From the NCBI GenBank assembly GCA_902475245.1, contig CABRYP010000031.1:1-27481 (forward strand): a stretch of DNA of 27,481 nucleotides, given 5' to 3'. The translations under genes and the position numbers were made by a program. This document shows positions 1 through 8,552 of this stretch, in pieces (position 1 is the stretch's first letter; each line of letters starts with the position of its first letter). This DNA comes from an uncultured Collinsella sp. GTDB taxonomy: Bacteria > Actinomycetota > Coriobacteriia > Coriobacteriales > Coriobacteriaceae. The notes under the pieces were generated by a model that searched no databases, was not told the origin of the DNA, and saw only the letters and a program-made list of their open reading frames with translations.

Positions 1-135
1 CCTATGTGCGGCGTAGGCCGCTTATTAGCCCGTCCAAGAATTGGGGCGCAGTTCATTATGGTAGCGGGGCTCTTTTGTTTTGAATGGTGGCCTTGGGGGG
101 CCGGATAATGCGGCCGAATGGGTGGCTATGGCGTC

Positions 136-912
136 TTATTTACCCATGGGGCGCAGCGACGCCTCTTCAAAATGGAAGGATCGCAAGTCGTCTTCGGTCT
201 CGATGCACGCGCGACCAAAGTCATCGACGGTTTTAAAGATGCCTCGCGCCAGCTCGTCCCCAGCGGGGGAACGGGCGATAACGTGATCCCCAATCCAATT
301 GAGATGACCGATGTATTCGCCGTGGACGGGCGCGAGCGGTCCGGCGTCTTCTTCCATGGCGTTGAGACGCTCTGCCCATGTGTCTACAGCGTTCACGACC
401 GCGTGATAGACCTCCTTGAGTAGCACATCGACGGCGGGAACATTCTCGTTGAGGTCTGAGAGGCCAATTGCCGCCAGGCCGCCATCGGGAACCTCCGAAG
501 GCACATAGTTCACATTGACGCCAATGCCGCAGACTGCAAAGGGGCTGCCTTCGTTATCGCGTGCGGCTTCGACCAGAATGCCGCCGAGTTTGCGCCCTCG
601 CGCGACCAGGTCGTTGGGCCATTTGAGGCCTATCTCGTTTGCAAGACCCTGCTTTTCGAGCGCCTCGAGCACCGCTAAGCCGCTGACGGCGGCAAGACCA
701 GAGTACTTGGCGGGATCAACACGTGGACGTAGGACAATCGAGAGCAACAAGTTACCAGCGGTTGAATCCCACTTGTGGCCGCGTCGGCCGCGTCCTGCTG
801 TCTGAGCCCGTGCGGCAAGTCCTGTGCCGTGCGGCGCTCCTTGTTTTCCTGCTTCGAGCAGGTCATCGTTGGTCGATCCGGTTACGTCGACTATCGTTAA
901 TTTGGCATCCAT
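136..912 (-). CDS. birA: Biotin--[acetyl-CoA-carboxylase] ligase
   Basis: Activates biotin with ATP and attaches it to the biotin carrier lysine of acetyl-CoA carboxylase (AccB, encoded at 6293-6766). The 258-residue product shows the ligase signatures: STND near residue 13, the biotin/AMP loop GRGRRG at residues 40-45, and KWPNDL around residue 98 followed by KLGGILVE. It begins directly with the catalytic domain, so it lacks the N-terminal DNA-binding domain of E. coli BirA and should be an enzyme only, not a repressor. The ATG at 912 is chosen because GGAGGT lies about 10 bases upstream; an in-frame extension to 993 has no such support. It diverges from the fatty-acid operon, which fits coordinated supply of biotinylated AccB. 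Family assignment is very secure. Confidence 0.95.
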   Translation of the reverse strand: MDAKLTIVDVTGSTNDDLLEAGKQGAPHGTGLAARAQTAGRGRRGHKWDSTAGNLLLSIVLRPRVDPAKYSGLAAVSGLAVLEALEKQGLANEIGLKWPNDLVARGRKLGGILVEAARDNEGSPFAVCGIGVNVNYVPSEVPDGGLAAIGLSDLNENVPAVDVLLKEVYHAVVNAVDTWAERLNAMEEDAGPLAPVHGEYIGHLNWIGDHVIARSPAGDELARGIFKTVDDFGRACIETEDDLRSFHFEEASLRPMGK

Positions 913-1088
913 AACGGCTGCTACCTCCTTAATGAATAAGTGAATAACGCAATGGTGTCGAGAGACAGACACAATGTGAAGCCTTTGTCGCATTTGGACA
1001 ATTTAATGTTAACACGTCAACAACGACTGAAATGCGTTATCCTCTCTTGGTCGATGTAAACACGTCAACAACTCAAAGGAGGTTAGTG
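913..1088. promoter_or_regulatory. Divergent birA/fabH control region with a 19-bp direct repeat
   Basis: This 176-bp gap must hold the promoters of birA (leftward) and of the fab operon (rightward). Two near-identical 19-mers, ATGTWAACACGTCAACAAC, lie at 1006-1024 and 1054-1072 with one mismatch between them. The core GTTAACACGTCAAC of the first copy is also imperfectly palindromic. The second copy ends just before the fabH ribosome binding site. The arrangement suggests a repressor or activator site for fatty-acid synthesis, but no cognate regulator is visible in the window. I could not place convincing -35 and -10 hexamers. The repeat is seen directly; the operator role is inference. Confidence 0.6.
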
Positions 1089-2048
1089 ATGGGTTTCACG
1101 ATACTGGGAACGGGCTCGGCACTTCCCGAGCGCAGTGTTTCCAACGACGAGCTGTCCGAGTTCCTCGATACCTCGGATGAGTGGATTTTTACCCGCACCG
1201 GTATCAAGAGCCGCCATGTGTGCACCACCGAGTCACTCGACGACCTTGCCGTGGCGGCGAGCGAGCAAGCGCTCCAGACGTCCGGAATCGATGCGAGCCA
1301 GCTGGATCTTATCGTCTGCTCGACGACGACGGGCGATCATCTCGTTCCTGCCGAAGCGTGCGCCGTTGCTGAGCGCCTGGGCGCCACATGTCCTGCCTTT
1401 GACGTTTCGGCGGCTTGTGCCGGCTTCGTATTTGCGCTCGATGTCGCCGAGGGCTATATCGCCCGCAGTCGCGCCAAGCACGTGCTGGTCGTTGCCGCCG
1501 AGCAGATGACGCGCGCGCTCGATTGGACCGACCGTGCCACGTGCGTGCTCTTTGGCGATGGAGCGGGTGCTGCGGTCATAGAGGCTGGGGGAGAGAACCC
1601 CCTTGCTGTTGAGCTTTCGACGTCGCCTGACGTCGAAACGCTGCACGTCCCCGGATTAGCGGGTTCCTCGCCGTATAAGACGGCGCAGGACCGCGAAAGC
1701 GTGCTTTCCATGAACGGACGTCGCGTCTTCAAGTTTGGCGTCAATGCCATCTGCGACACGGTCAACAAGCTCGCCTGCGAGGCGAGCATCGCGGTCGAGG
1801 ACATCGACCACTTTGTATTCCATCAGGCTAACGAACGAATCTTGAGCCAGGCGGTCAAGCGCCTAGGTGTGCCGGACGACCGTGTGGTCCGAACGTTGCG
1901 TGAAACCGGCAACATCTCGAGCGCCTGCATTCCGCTTGCTCTCGATCGACTGGCAAATACCGGCGCGCTGCACGCGGGCGACACCATCGCCTTGGTCGGA
2001 TTTGGCGCCGGCTTGGATGTAGGTGGCTATCTACTTCGCTGGAAGTAG
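1089..2048 (+). CDS. fabH: Beta-ketoacyl-ACP synthase III (FabH)
   Basis: Starts fatty-acid synthesis by condensing an acyl-CoA primer with malonyl-ACP. The 319-residue protein has the thiolase-fold triad: Cys110 in DVSAACAGF, His245 in FHQANERI and Asn275 in ETGNISSA. It closes with the glycine-rich GFGAGLDVGGYLL typical of the family, and its length is standard. The ATG at 1089 is preceded by AAAGGAGG at about 6 bases; the longer in-frame version starting at 1032 runs through the repeat region and is unlikely. It is the first gene of the fab operon. Whether the primer is acetyl-CoA or a branched acyl-CoA cannot be told from sequence alone. Confidence 0.96.
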   Translation: MGFTILGTGSALPERSVSNDELSEFLDTSDEWIFTRTGIKSRHVCTTESLDDLAVAASEQALQTSGIDASQLDLIVCSTTTGDHLVPAEACAVAERLGATCPAFDVSAACAGFVFALDVAEGYIARSRAKHVLVVAAEQMTRALDWTDRATCVLFGDGAGAAVIEAGGENPLAVELSTSPDVETLHVPGLAGSSPYKTAQDRESVLSMNGRRVFKFGVNAICDTVNKLACEASIAVEDIDHFVFHQANERILSQAVKRLGVPDDRVVRTLRETGNISSACIPLALDRLANTGALHAGDTIALVGFGAGLDVGGYLLRWK

Positions 2049-2100
2049 TTGCACATAGGAAATAAAAACGCCCCTGGGGCACAAACAAAGGAGAACTACC

Positions 2101-2337
2101 ATGGCAGATCAGAAGACCTTCGAGCGCGTTTACGACGTTATCCGCGAGACCGCCGGCCTTGACGATGTCGAGATGAAGCCCGAGTCCACGCTCGAGGAGA
2201 TTGGCCTCGACAGCCTGGGTACCGTCGAGATCCTCGTTGCCGTCGAGGACGAGTTTGGCATTGAGCTCGATACCGAGGAGAACCCCAAGACGGTCGGCGA
2301 GTTCGTCGATACGGTCGAGGCGGCATTGGAGAAGTAG
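2101..2337 (+). CDS. acpP: Acyl carrier protein
   Basis: Small acidic carrier that holds the growing acyl chain on a 4'-phosphopantetheine arm. The 78-residue sequence has the invariant attachment motif GLDSLGTVEI with Ser38 as the modified serine, within a predicted four-helix bundle. AAGGAG sits seven bases before the ATG. The stop codon TAG at 2335-2337 lies three bases before the fabK ATG, so the two are probably translationally coupled. Its position between fabH and fabK supports a role in primary fatty-acid synthesis rather than in a specialised polyketide pathway. No phosphopantetheinyl transferase gene is present in the window. Confidence 0.96.
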   Translation: MADQKTFERVYDVIRETAGLDDVEMKPESTLEEIGLDSLGTVEILVAVEDEFGIELDTEENPKTVGEFVDTVEAALEK

Positions 2338-2339
2338 TG

Positions 2340-3284
2340 ATGCTCAAGTCTCCTCTCTGCGATCTGCTCGGCATCGAAAAACCCGTGTTCCAGGGTGGCA
2401 TGGCCTGGATTGCCGATGCCTCGCTGGCATCTGCCGTGTCCGAGGCGGGCGGCTTAGGCATTATCGCGGCCATGAATGCCGACGCAAACTGGCTGCGCGA
2501 TCAGATTCACGAGCTGCGCGCCAAGACGGATAAGCCCTTTGGCGTCAACGTTATGCTCATGAGCCCGTTTGTCGACGAGGTCGCACAAGTGGTGATTGAT
2601 GAGCGGGTGCCCGTTGTGGTGACCGGCGCCGGCAATCCCACCAAGTACATGAAGGCCTGGAACGATGCAGGCATCAAGGTCATACCCGTCGTGGCTTCGG
2701 TGGCGCTGGCGCGTCTCGTGGCGCGTCGCGGAGCAACTGCCGTGGTTGCCGAGGGCACCGAATCAGGCGGCCATATTGGAGAGACCTCGACGATGGCGCT
2801 GGTGCCGCAGGTTGTCGATGCGGTCGATATTCCCGTGGTTGCGGCTGGCGGCATCGCCGATGGCCGCGGTGTGGCGGCCGCCTTTATGCTCGGCGCTGCC
2901 GGCGTCCAGGTGGGAACACGCTTTCTGGTCGCAAACGAGTGCACCGTATCCGAACAGTACAAAGAGCTGGTGCTCAAGGCGGGCGACACGTCGACGCGTG
3001 CGACCGGTCGCTCGACGGGACATCCGGTTCGCGCCCTCAAGAGCCCCTTCACCAACGCGTATGCCAAGAACGAGGCGGCGGGCGCAAGCCCCGAGGAGCT
3101 TGGGGCCATGGGCACGGGCGCGCTTCGTAAAGCCGCAAAGGACGGTAATTACGAAGAGGGTTCGTATTTGTGCGGACAGATTGCCGGCATGGTCAACGAA
3201 CGCCAGAGCGCACGCGAAATCGTCGACGATCTGGTCGATGGCGCCGAGCATGTCCTGAAGGGTGCGTCCGCATGGGTAGCGTAG
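2340..3284 (+). CDS. fabK: Enoyl-ACP reductase II, flavoprotein (FabK)
   Basis: Reduces trans-2-enoyl-ACP to acyl-ACP, the last step of each elongation cycle, as an FMN enzyme of the nitronate monooxygenase-like TIM-barrel family. The 314-residue protein shows FQGGMAWIADASLA near the N-terminus, VVTGAGNP around residue 96, EGTESGGHIGE, and the flavin phosphate-binding stretch VVAAGGIADGRGVAAA followed by GVQVGTRF. Two starts are possible: GTG at 2337, overlapping the acpP stop, or ATG at 2340. I prefer the ATG, which is seven bases after GGAG. No FabI or FabL reductase is seen here, so FabK is probably the enoyl reductase of this pathway. Its end overlaps fabD by 13 bases. Confidence 0.95.
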   Translation: MLKSPLCDLLGIEKPVFQGGMAWIADASLASAVSEAGGLGIIAAMNADANWLRDQIHELRAKTDKPFGVNVMLMSPFVDEVAQVVIDERVPVVVTGAGNPTKYMKAWNDAGIKVIPVVASVALARLVARRGATAVVAEGTESGGHIGETSTMALVPQVVDAVDIPVVAAGGIADGRGVAAAFMLGAAGVQVGTRFLVANECTVSEQYKELVLKAGDTSTRATGRSTGHPVRALKSPFTNAYAKNEAAGASPEELGAMGTGALRKAAKDGNYEEGSYLCGQIAGMVNERQSAREIVDDLVDGAEHVLKGASAWVA

Positions 3285-4198
3285 CGTTTCTGTTTGCCGG
3301 TCAGGGTGCCCAGCATCCCGCGATGGGCGTCGACCTCATCGAAGCATCGCCGGCGGCTGCCGAGGTATTTGCAATCGCCGATGAGGTGCGCCCGGGGACC
3401 AGTGAGCAGTGCCGGAGCGCCTCCAAGGAGGAGCTCTCGCAGACCGAGAACACGCAGCCTTGCGTGTTCGTGCACGACTTGGCTGTCGCCGTCGCCCTGC
3501 GCGAGCGCGGCGTGGTGCCTGCCGCCTGTGCGGGATTCTCGCTGGGCGAGGTCGCTGCACTCACCTTTGCGGGGGCATTCGATACGCGAGCGGGTTTTGA
3601 GCTCGTATGTGAGCGCGCGGCATTGATGGCCACGGCGGCTGAGCGTCACCCCGGCGGCATGCGCGCCGTCATCAAGCTCGATGCAGCGCAAGTCGAGGGC
3701 CTGGCAAAACAGGCCGGCGAGGACTGCTGGCCGGTCAACTACAACAGCCCCCAGCAGACGGTTGTGGCCGGGGCGCCCGATGCGCTGCAGACTCTCGACG
3801 TCCTGGTAAAAGAGGCTGGTGGCCGGGCCATGAAGGTCGCGGTGTCGGGTGCATTCCATAGCCCTTATATGGTCGAGGCGACCTGTGGCCTTGCTGCATA
3901 TATTGAGGCCGGTCACGCGCCGTCCCCGTTGCTCATTCCTGTTATGGCAAATATGACGGCGGCGCCTTATCCGGCCGACCCGCAGGCGGCATCGGAGGTG
4001 CTGGCCAACCAGGTGAGTCATGCCGTGCGCTGGGTCGACACGCTGCATGCTCTGCAGGATCAAGGCATCGACACGTTTATTGAGGTCGGCCCCGGCAAAA
4101 CGCTGTCCGGCTTGGTCAAGCGTACGTTGAGCGACGTTCGTGTGTATTCGTGCGAAACGGCCGAACAGGTCGCAGCTATTGCCGACGAGCTCGCATAG
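3272..4198 (+). CDS. fabD: Malonyl-CoA:ACP transacylase (FabD)
   Basis: Transfers malonate from CoA to ACP to supply the elongation steps. The 308-residue protein opens with FLFAGQGAQ, carries the nucleophile elbow GFSLGE with Ser90, an Arg at 115 in the CERAALM segment, and the catalytic His196 in SGAFHSPYM. It ends with EVGPGKTLSGLVKR, all typical of FabD. The ATG at 3272 lies inside the end of fabK, giving a 13-base overlap that suggests translational coupling. An extended in-frame start at 3170 lies wholly inside fabK and encodes an arginine-rich shadow, so I reject it. Confidence 0.95.
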   Translation: MGSVAFLFAGQGAQHPAMGVDLIEASPAAAEVFAIADEVRPGTSEQCRSASKEELSQTENTQPCVFVHDLAVAVALRERGVVPAACAGFSLGEVAALTFAGAFDTRAGFELVCERAALMATAAERHPGGMRAVIKLDAAQVEGLAKQAGEDCWPVNYNSPQQTVVAGAPDALQTLDVLVKEAGGRAMKVAVSGAFHSPYMVEATCGLAAYIEAGHAPSPLLIPVMANMTAAPYPADPQAASEVLANQVSHAVRWVDTLHALQDQGIDTFIEVGPGKTLSGLVKRTLSDVRVYSCETAEQVAAIADELA

Positions 4199-4228
4199 CC
4201 CACAGGGCTGTAACCCGAAAGGAACGAC

Positions 4229-5002
4229 ATGGGCAACTTGAACAACGGCGCGCTCGAGCGCGACGGATCGCGCCGCGTGGCGCTGGTCACGGGCGGCTCG
4301 CGCGGCATCGGTCGCGCTTGTGCCGTGGGCTTGGCGGAGGATGGCTACGATATCGCCGTCGTCTATGCCGGCAGCGTCGATGCGGCGCGCGAGACGTGCG
4401 AAGCCTGCGAGGCGTCAGGCGCCACGGCACGCGCATATCAATGTGACGTGGCCGACCCCGCCGCCGTCAACACATGCGTGGAGACGGTCCTCAACGACTT
4501 CGGCTCCATTTGGGCGCTCGTCAACAACGCCGGCATCACACGCGACGGCCTGCTCATGCGTATGGGTGACGATGCCTTCGACCGCGTGCTCGATGTCAAT
4601 CTCAAGGGCACGTTCAATACGACGCGCGCGCTCACCAAGACCTTTATGCGTCAGCGCGGCGGCTGCGTCGTCAACATGAGCTCGGTTGTGGGCCTGATGG
4701 GCAATGCCGGGCAGGCCAACTACGCCGCCTCCAAGGCGGGCGTCATCGGCCTGACCAAGGCGGTAGCGCGCGAGCTTGCGCCCCGCGGCGTACGAGTGAA
4801 CGCGGTCGCCCCCGGGTTTGTCGAGACCGATATGACGGCAAAGCTCTCGGATAAGGTGCGTGCGGCAACCGAGGAGCAGATTCCCCTTAAGCGTATGGCG
4901 CAGCCCGAGGAGGTGGCCGGTGTGGTGCGCTTTCTGGCGAGTGATGCCGCCGCTTACATTACGGGTGAAGTCATACGCGTCGACGGCGGAATGGCGATGT
5001 AG
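4229..5002 (+). CDS. fabG: 3-oxoacyl-ACP reductase (FabG)
   Basis: NADPH-dependent reductase that converts 3-ketoacyl-ACP to 3-hydroxyacyl-ACP. It is a classical short-chain dehydrogenase of 257 residues with the nucleotide-binding TGGSRGIG at 21-28, NNAG at 99-102 and a catalytic Ser152-Tyr165-Lys169 triad. The C-terminal YITGEVIRVDGGMAM is the usual FabG ending. About 14 extra residues (up to RDGSRR) precede the first beta strand, a small N-terminal extension. AAAGGA precedes the ATG. Position between fabD and fabF makes FabG, rather than another SDR, the clear reading. Confidence 0.95.
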   Translation: MGNLNNGALERDGSRRVALVTGGSRGIGRACAVGLAEDGYDIAVVYAGSVDAARETCEACEASGATARAYQCDVADPAAVNTCVETVLNDFGSIWALVNNAGITRDGLLMRMGDDAFDRVLDVNLKGTFNTTRALTKTFMRQRGGCVVNMSSVVGLMGNAGQANYAASKAGVIGLTKAVARELAPRGVRVNAVAPGFVETDMTAKLSDKVRAATEEQIPLKRMAQPEEVAGVVRFLASDAAAYITGEVIRVDGGMAM

Positions 5003-5041
5003 AAACCAGGGCCGAACAACGGCTTGAATGAGGAGACCAAG

Positions 5042-6289
5042 ATGGAACAGAGAGTTGCAATCACCGGCATCGGTGCCGTATCGCCGCTCGGCAACACCGC
5101 GCTTGCCACCTGGGCGGCCATGTGTGCCGGGACCTGTGGCATCGGCCCGATCACGCACTTCGATACCGACGCGTTCGCCGTTAAAGTGGCGGCCGAGGTC
5201 AAGGGCTTTGACGGCAACGACTACTTTGGTAAGCACGATGCCAAGCACCTGGACCCTTGCGTCCAGTTTGCCCTGGCGGCGTCGGACGAGGCCATGCACG
5301 ATGCGGGTTTTGATGTCGAGGGTGCCATCGATCGCGAGCGCCTGGGCGTCTACGTGGGCTCAGGCGTGGGCGGCATGCAGACACTCGTCGACAACGTCCA
5401 CACGATTGCCGACCGTGGGCCCCGCCGTGCATCGCCCTATATGATTGCGATGATGATCCCCAATATGGCTTCGGGCAATATCGCGATCCGCCACAAGGCA
5501 AAAGGCCCGACCCTGCCCGTGGTGACCGCGTGCGCGACCTCGGCCCATGCCGTGGGCGAGGCGTTCCGCGCCATCAAGCATGGCTATGCCGATGCGATTC
5601 TCGCCGGCGGTACCGAGGCCGCAATCATTCCCGATGCAGTTGCGGGCTTTACGTCCTGCCGTGCACTCACCACCAATCCTGATCCGTCGACTGCCTGCCG
5701 CCCGTTCGATGCAGACCGCGACGGCTTTGTGATGGGCGAGGGCGCCTGCGTGCTCGTGCTCGAGAGCATGGAACATGCGCAGGCGCGCGGTGCGCACATT
5801 TATGCCGAGGTCGTGGGCTACGGCAACACCGATGATGCCTATCACATCACGAGCCCCGATCCCGAGGCTGCCGGCATTGCCCGTGCGATATCGCTGGCGG
5901 TGACCGAGGGCGACGTTAAGCCTTCCGAGGGCCTCTACATCAACGCTCACGGCACCTCGACCAAGCTCAACGATTCGTCCGAGACGGCGGGCATAAAGCG
6001 TGCGCTCGGCGAGGACGCGGCACGCGCCGCGCACGTCTCGTCGACTAAGTCGATGACCGGCCACATGATCGGTGCCACGGGCGCCATCGAGGTCATGGCC
6101 TGCGCCATGGCGCTCGAGCAGGGCGTGGTGCCGCCGACCATTAACTACCACACGCCCGATCCCGCCTGCGATCTTGACTACACGCCCAATCGCGCGGTTC
6201 GCGCCGACCTTACCTGGGCGCTTTCGACCAACCTGGGCTTTGGCGGGCACAACGCCGCCATCGCACTGCGTAGATATACGAGGAGCTAG
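5042..6289 (+). CDS. fabF: Beta-ketoacyl-ACP synthase II (FabF)
   Basis: Condenses malonyl-ACP with acyl-ACP in each elongation round. The 415-residue protein has the KAS II triad: Cys164 in VTACATSAHA, a first His in NAHGTSTKLND, and a second His in SMTGHMIGATGA. The ending LSTNLGFGGHNAAIAL is typical. The ATG at 5042 is six bases after GAGGAG; a TTG six codons upstream is in frame but has weaker context. No FabB is present, so FabF is the only elongating synthase seen, paired with FabH for priming. The gene ends three bases before accB. Confidence 0.96.
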   Translation: MEQRVAITGIGAVSPLGNTALATWAAMCAGTCGIGPITHFDTDAFAVKVAAEVKGFDGNDYFGKHDAKHLDPCVQFALAASDEAMHDAGFDVEGAIDRERLGVYVGSGVGGMQTLVDNVHTIADRGPRRASPYMIAMMIPNMASGNIAIRHKAKGPTLPVVTACATSAHAVGEAFRAIKHGYADAILAGGTEAAIIPDAVAGFTSCRALTTNPDPSTACRPFDADRDGFVMGEGACVLVLESMEHAQARGAHIYAEVVGYGNTDDAYHITSPDPEAAGIARAISLAVTEGDVKPSEGLYINAHGTSTKLNDSSETAGIKRALGEDAARAAHVSSTKSMTGHMIGATGAIEVMACAMALEQGVVPPTINYHTPDPACDLDYTPNRAVRADLTWALSTNLGFGGHNAAIALRRYTRS

Positions 6290-6292
6290 AGC

Positions 6293-6766
6293 ATGGATTC
6301 CAAAAGACTTGCCGAGATAGCCGATGTTATGGAGGACCGCGGCCTCACGCGTGTACGCGTTGAGGAGCCCGATGGCACCGCGGTCGAACTCGAGCGCGCG
6401 AGCGCCGCACAGCCGGTTGCCGTGCCCATGCCTATGCCGAGTGCCATGGCTGCTCAAGTTGCAGCTCCCACAGTCGCGCCTGCCGCACCGGAACCTGCCG
6501 CGCAGGCGCCTGCCGCCGCACCGGAGTCCAAAGGCACCGAGGTGACCGCTCCCATGGTCGGCGTTTTCTACGCTGCCCCGGCGCCGGGCGACGAGCCGTT
6601 TGTGCACGTGGGCTCCAAGGTCAAGGCCGGCGAGACCCTCTGCATCATCGAGGCCATGAAGGTTCTCAACGAGGTGACGGCAGAGGCGGATGGCGAGGTG
6701 CTCGAGATCTGCGTGGCCGACGGCGACCTCGTGGAGTTTGGCAGCTGCCTCATGAGGATCGGATAG
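6293..6766 (+). CDS. accB: Biotin carboxyl carrier protein of acetyl-CoA carboxylase
   Basis: Carries the biotin that shuttles carboxyl groups between biotin carboxylase (AccC) and carboxyltransferase (AccDA). The 157-residue protein has three parts: an N-terminal helical segment (about 1-36), a low-complexity Ala/Pro linker (about 37-80), and a C-terminal biotinyl domain with Lys123 in the motif IEAMKVLNEV. Two small features confirm AccB over other biotinyl proteins: the VGVFYAAPAPGDEPFV 'thumb' segment and the N-terminal domain. AGGAG lies eight bases before the ATG. Lys123 is the expected substrate of the divergently encoded BirA. Confidence 0.95.
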   Translation: MDSKRLAEIADVMEDRGLTRVRVEEPDGTAVELERASAAQPVAVPMPMPSAMAAQVAAPTVAPAAPEPAAQAPAAAPESKGTEVTAPMVGVFYAAPAPGDEPFVHVGSKVKAGETLCIIEAMKVLNEVTAEADGEVLEICVADGDLVEFGSCLMRIG

Positions 6767-6775
6767 GTGATATCC

Positions 6776-7198
6776 ATGAACAAAGAAGAGCTCAAGAAGC
6801 TGTTGCCGCATCGCGAGCCGATGCTTTTGCTCGACGAAGCCGAGCTGGTGGGCGACGAGGCCCACGGCAAGATCACGATCACGGGCGACGAGTACTTTTT
6901 GCAGGGGCATTTTCCGGGAAACCCGGTCGTCCCCGGCGTGATTCAGTGCGAGATGCTCGCCCAGAACTGCTGCGTGCTGCTGATGGGCGATGAGGAGGCG
7001 CGCGGTGCGACGCCGTTCTACACGAGTCTGGACAAGGTGCGCTTTAAGCGTCCGGTGCGCCCAGGTGACACGGTGGATCTGGTGTGCTCCATCACGCGTG
7101 CGCGCGGGCCGTTCCGCTTTGCGACGGGTACTGCGAGCGTCAACGGTGAGGTTTGCTGCCGCGCCGATATGTCTTTTGCACTCATGCACGAAAGTTAA
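6776..7198 (+). CDS. fabZ: 3-hydroxyacyl-ACP dehydratase (FabZ)
   Basis: Hotdog-fold dehydratase that turns 3-hydroxyacyl-ACP into trans-2-enoyl-ACP. The 140-residue protein has the family start LLPHREPMLLLDEAE and the active-site stretch GHFPGNPVVPGVIQCEMLAQ with His45 and Glu59. The ATG at 6776 is chosen over a GTG at 6767 because AGGTGA at 6765-6770 is well placed for it. The gene sits between accB and accC, so chain elongation and malonyl-CoA supply genes are interleaved. No FabA or FabM-type isomerase is seen in the window, so the source of unsaturated chains is not explained here. Confidence 0.95.
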   Translation: MNKEELKKLLPHREPMLLLDEAELVGDEAHGKITITGDEYFLQGHFPGNPVVPGVIQCEMLAQNCCVLLMGDEEARGATPFYTSLDKVRFKRPVRPGDTVDLVCSITRARGPFRFATGTASVNGEVCCRADMSFALMHES

Positions 7199-7208
7199 GG
7201 AAGGCTTC

Positions 7209-8552
7209 ATGTTCGACAAAGTGCTCATCGCCAACCGCGGCGAGGTCGCGGTCCGTGTTATCCGCGCGTGCCGCGATATGGGCATCAAGACCGTCGCCGT
7301 TTATTCCACGGCCGATGCGGACGCGCTGCACGTGCAGCTTGCCGACGAGGCGTATTGCATCGGCGGCCCGCGTCTTGCCGAGAGCTACCTCAACGACGAT
7401 GCCGTGCTCACCTGTGCCGTAAAGTCGGGAGCTAAGGCAATTCATCCCGGCTATGGCTTCTTTTCCGAGAAGGCGAGCTTCGTGCGCGACTGCGACAAGT
7501 ATGGCCTGGCGTTTGTCGGTCCTTCGGCCGAGGTGATCGACAGCATGGGCGACAAGGACGCCGCACGTCGAACGGCTGCCGCGGCGGGCGTGCCCATCGT
7601 GCCAGGCTGCGATTTGCTCAAAAGTCCCGAGGAGGCAACAGCCGAGGCCGAGCGTATCGGCTGCCCCGTGCTCATCAAGGCGCGCGCGGGCGGCGGCGGT
7701 CGCGGTATTCGCAAGGTCGAGCGCGTGGAAGACGCGGCAAAGGCCTTTATTGAAGCACGTGCCGAGGGCGAGGCCGTTTTTGGCGACGGCGAGTGCTACA
7801 TGGAGAAGTTCGTCGCGCCGGCGCACCACGTTGAGGTGCAGATTATGGCCGATAAGCAGGGCCATGTGTTTTCGCTCGGCGAGCGCGAGTGCTCGGTGCA
7901 GCGCCGCAACCAAAAGCTGATCGAGGAGAGCCCCGCGCCGTGTCTCGACGGACGCGATGATATTCGCGCGCGCATGCACAAGGCCGCGCGTGACCTGGCT
8001 CGTGCCGTCGGCTACGAAGGAGCCGGTACCATCGAGTTCCTGTATTCGGACGACGGCAATTTCTACTTTATGGAAATGAACACGCGCTTGCAGGTGGAGC
8101 ATCCGGTTACGGAGTTTGTGACCGATACCGACTTGGTCAAGTGGCAGCTGCGCGTGGCAGCCGGCCAGCCTCTGCCCTTTGAGCGGGAGGACATGCCGGT
8201 CCGCAACCACGCCATGGAGTGCCGCATCAATGCCGAAACGCCGGACTTTCTGCCGTCATGCGGAACGGTCACCGCGTTGCGTGTGCCGGGTGGTCCGCGC
8301 GTGCGCTGGGATTCCGCCATGTTTACCGGTGCGAACGTTCCGCCGTACTACGACTCCATGCTCGGCAAGCTCATCGTGTGTGCGCCCACGCGTGACGGCG
8401 CCATTCGCAAGATGCGCTCGGCCCTGGGCGAGCTCGTGATTGAGGGCGTGAGCGAAAACAGCGAGCTTCAGCTCGACGTGCTGGCAAACGACGAGTTCTT
8501 GTCGGGCATGTACCACACCGATCTGATGGGGCATCTCTATGCTGATGAATAG
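7209..8552 (+). CDS. accC: Biotin carboxylase subunit of acetyl-CoA carboxylase
   Basis: Uses ATP and bicarbonate to carboxylate the biotin on AccB. The 447-residue ATP-grasp enzyme begins FDKVLIANRGEVAVRVIRA. It has the ATP-binding glycine loop KARAGGGGRGI at 158-167, HHVEVQIMAD, the ERECSVQRRNQKLIEE stretch, and the catalytic MEMNTRLQVEHPVTE. Length matches stand-alone AccC. AAGGAAGG is four bases before the ATG at 7209; a much longer in-frame reading from 6990 overlaps fabZ with arginine-rich shadow sequence and is rejected. Its 3' end overlaps accDA by 14 bases. Confidence 0.96.
   Translation: MFDKVLIANRGEVAVRVIRACRDMGIKTVAVYSTADADALHVQLADEAYCIGGPRLAESYLNDDAVLTCAVKSGAKAIHPGYGFFSEKASFVRDCDKYGLAFVGPSAEVIDSMGDKDAARRTAAAAGVPIVPGCDLLKSPEEATAEAERIGCPVLIKARAGGGGRGIRKVERVEDAAKAFIEARAEGEAVFGDGECYMEKFVAPAHHVEVQIMADKQGHVFSLGERECSVQRRNQKLIEESPAPCLDGRDDIRARMHKAARDLARAVGYEGAGTIEFLYSDDGNFYFMEMNTRLQVEHPVTEFVTDTDLVKWQLRVAAGQPLPFEREDMPVRNHAMECRINAETPDFLPSCGTVTALRVPGGPRVRWDSAMFTGANVPPYYDSMLGKLIVCAPTRDGAIRKMRSALGELVIEGVSENSELQLDVLANDEFLSGMYHTDLMGHLYADE

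Noticed and set aside
98..115. Possible terminator after birA formed by GGCCG and CGGCC
   Set aside because: The stem is only five base pairs and no T run follows on the minus strand. The 1-135 interval shows nothing else that I can support.
3170..3271. N-terminal extension of FabD
   Set aside because: It lies wholly within fabK in another frame and is arginine-rich; the ATG at 3272 matches the family start.
5360..7288. Long minus-strand open frame of 642 codons opposite fabF, accB and fabZ
   Set aside because: It is rich in His, Arg and Gly, has no recognisable domain, and lies antisense to three clearly real genes; it is a product of GC-rich codon bias.
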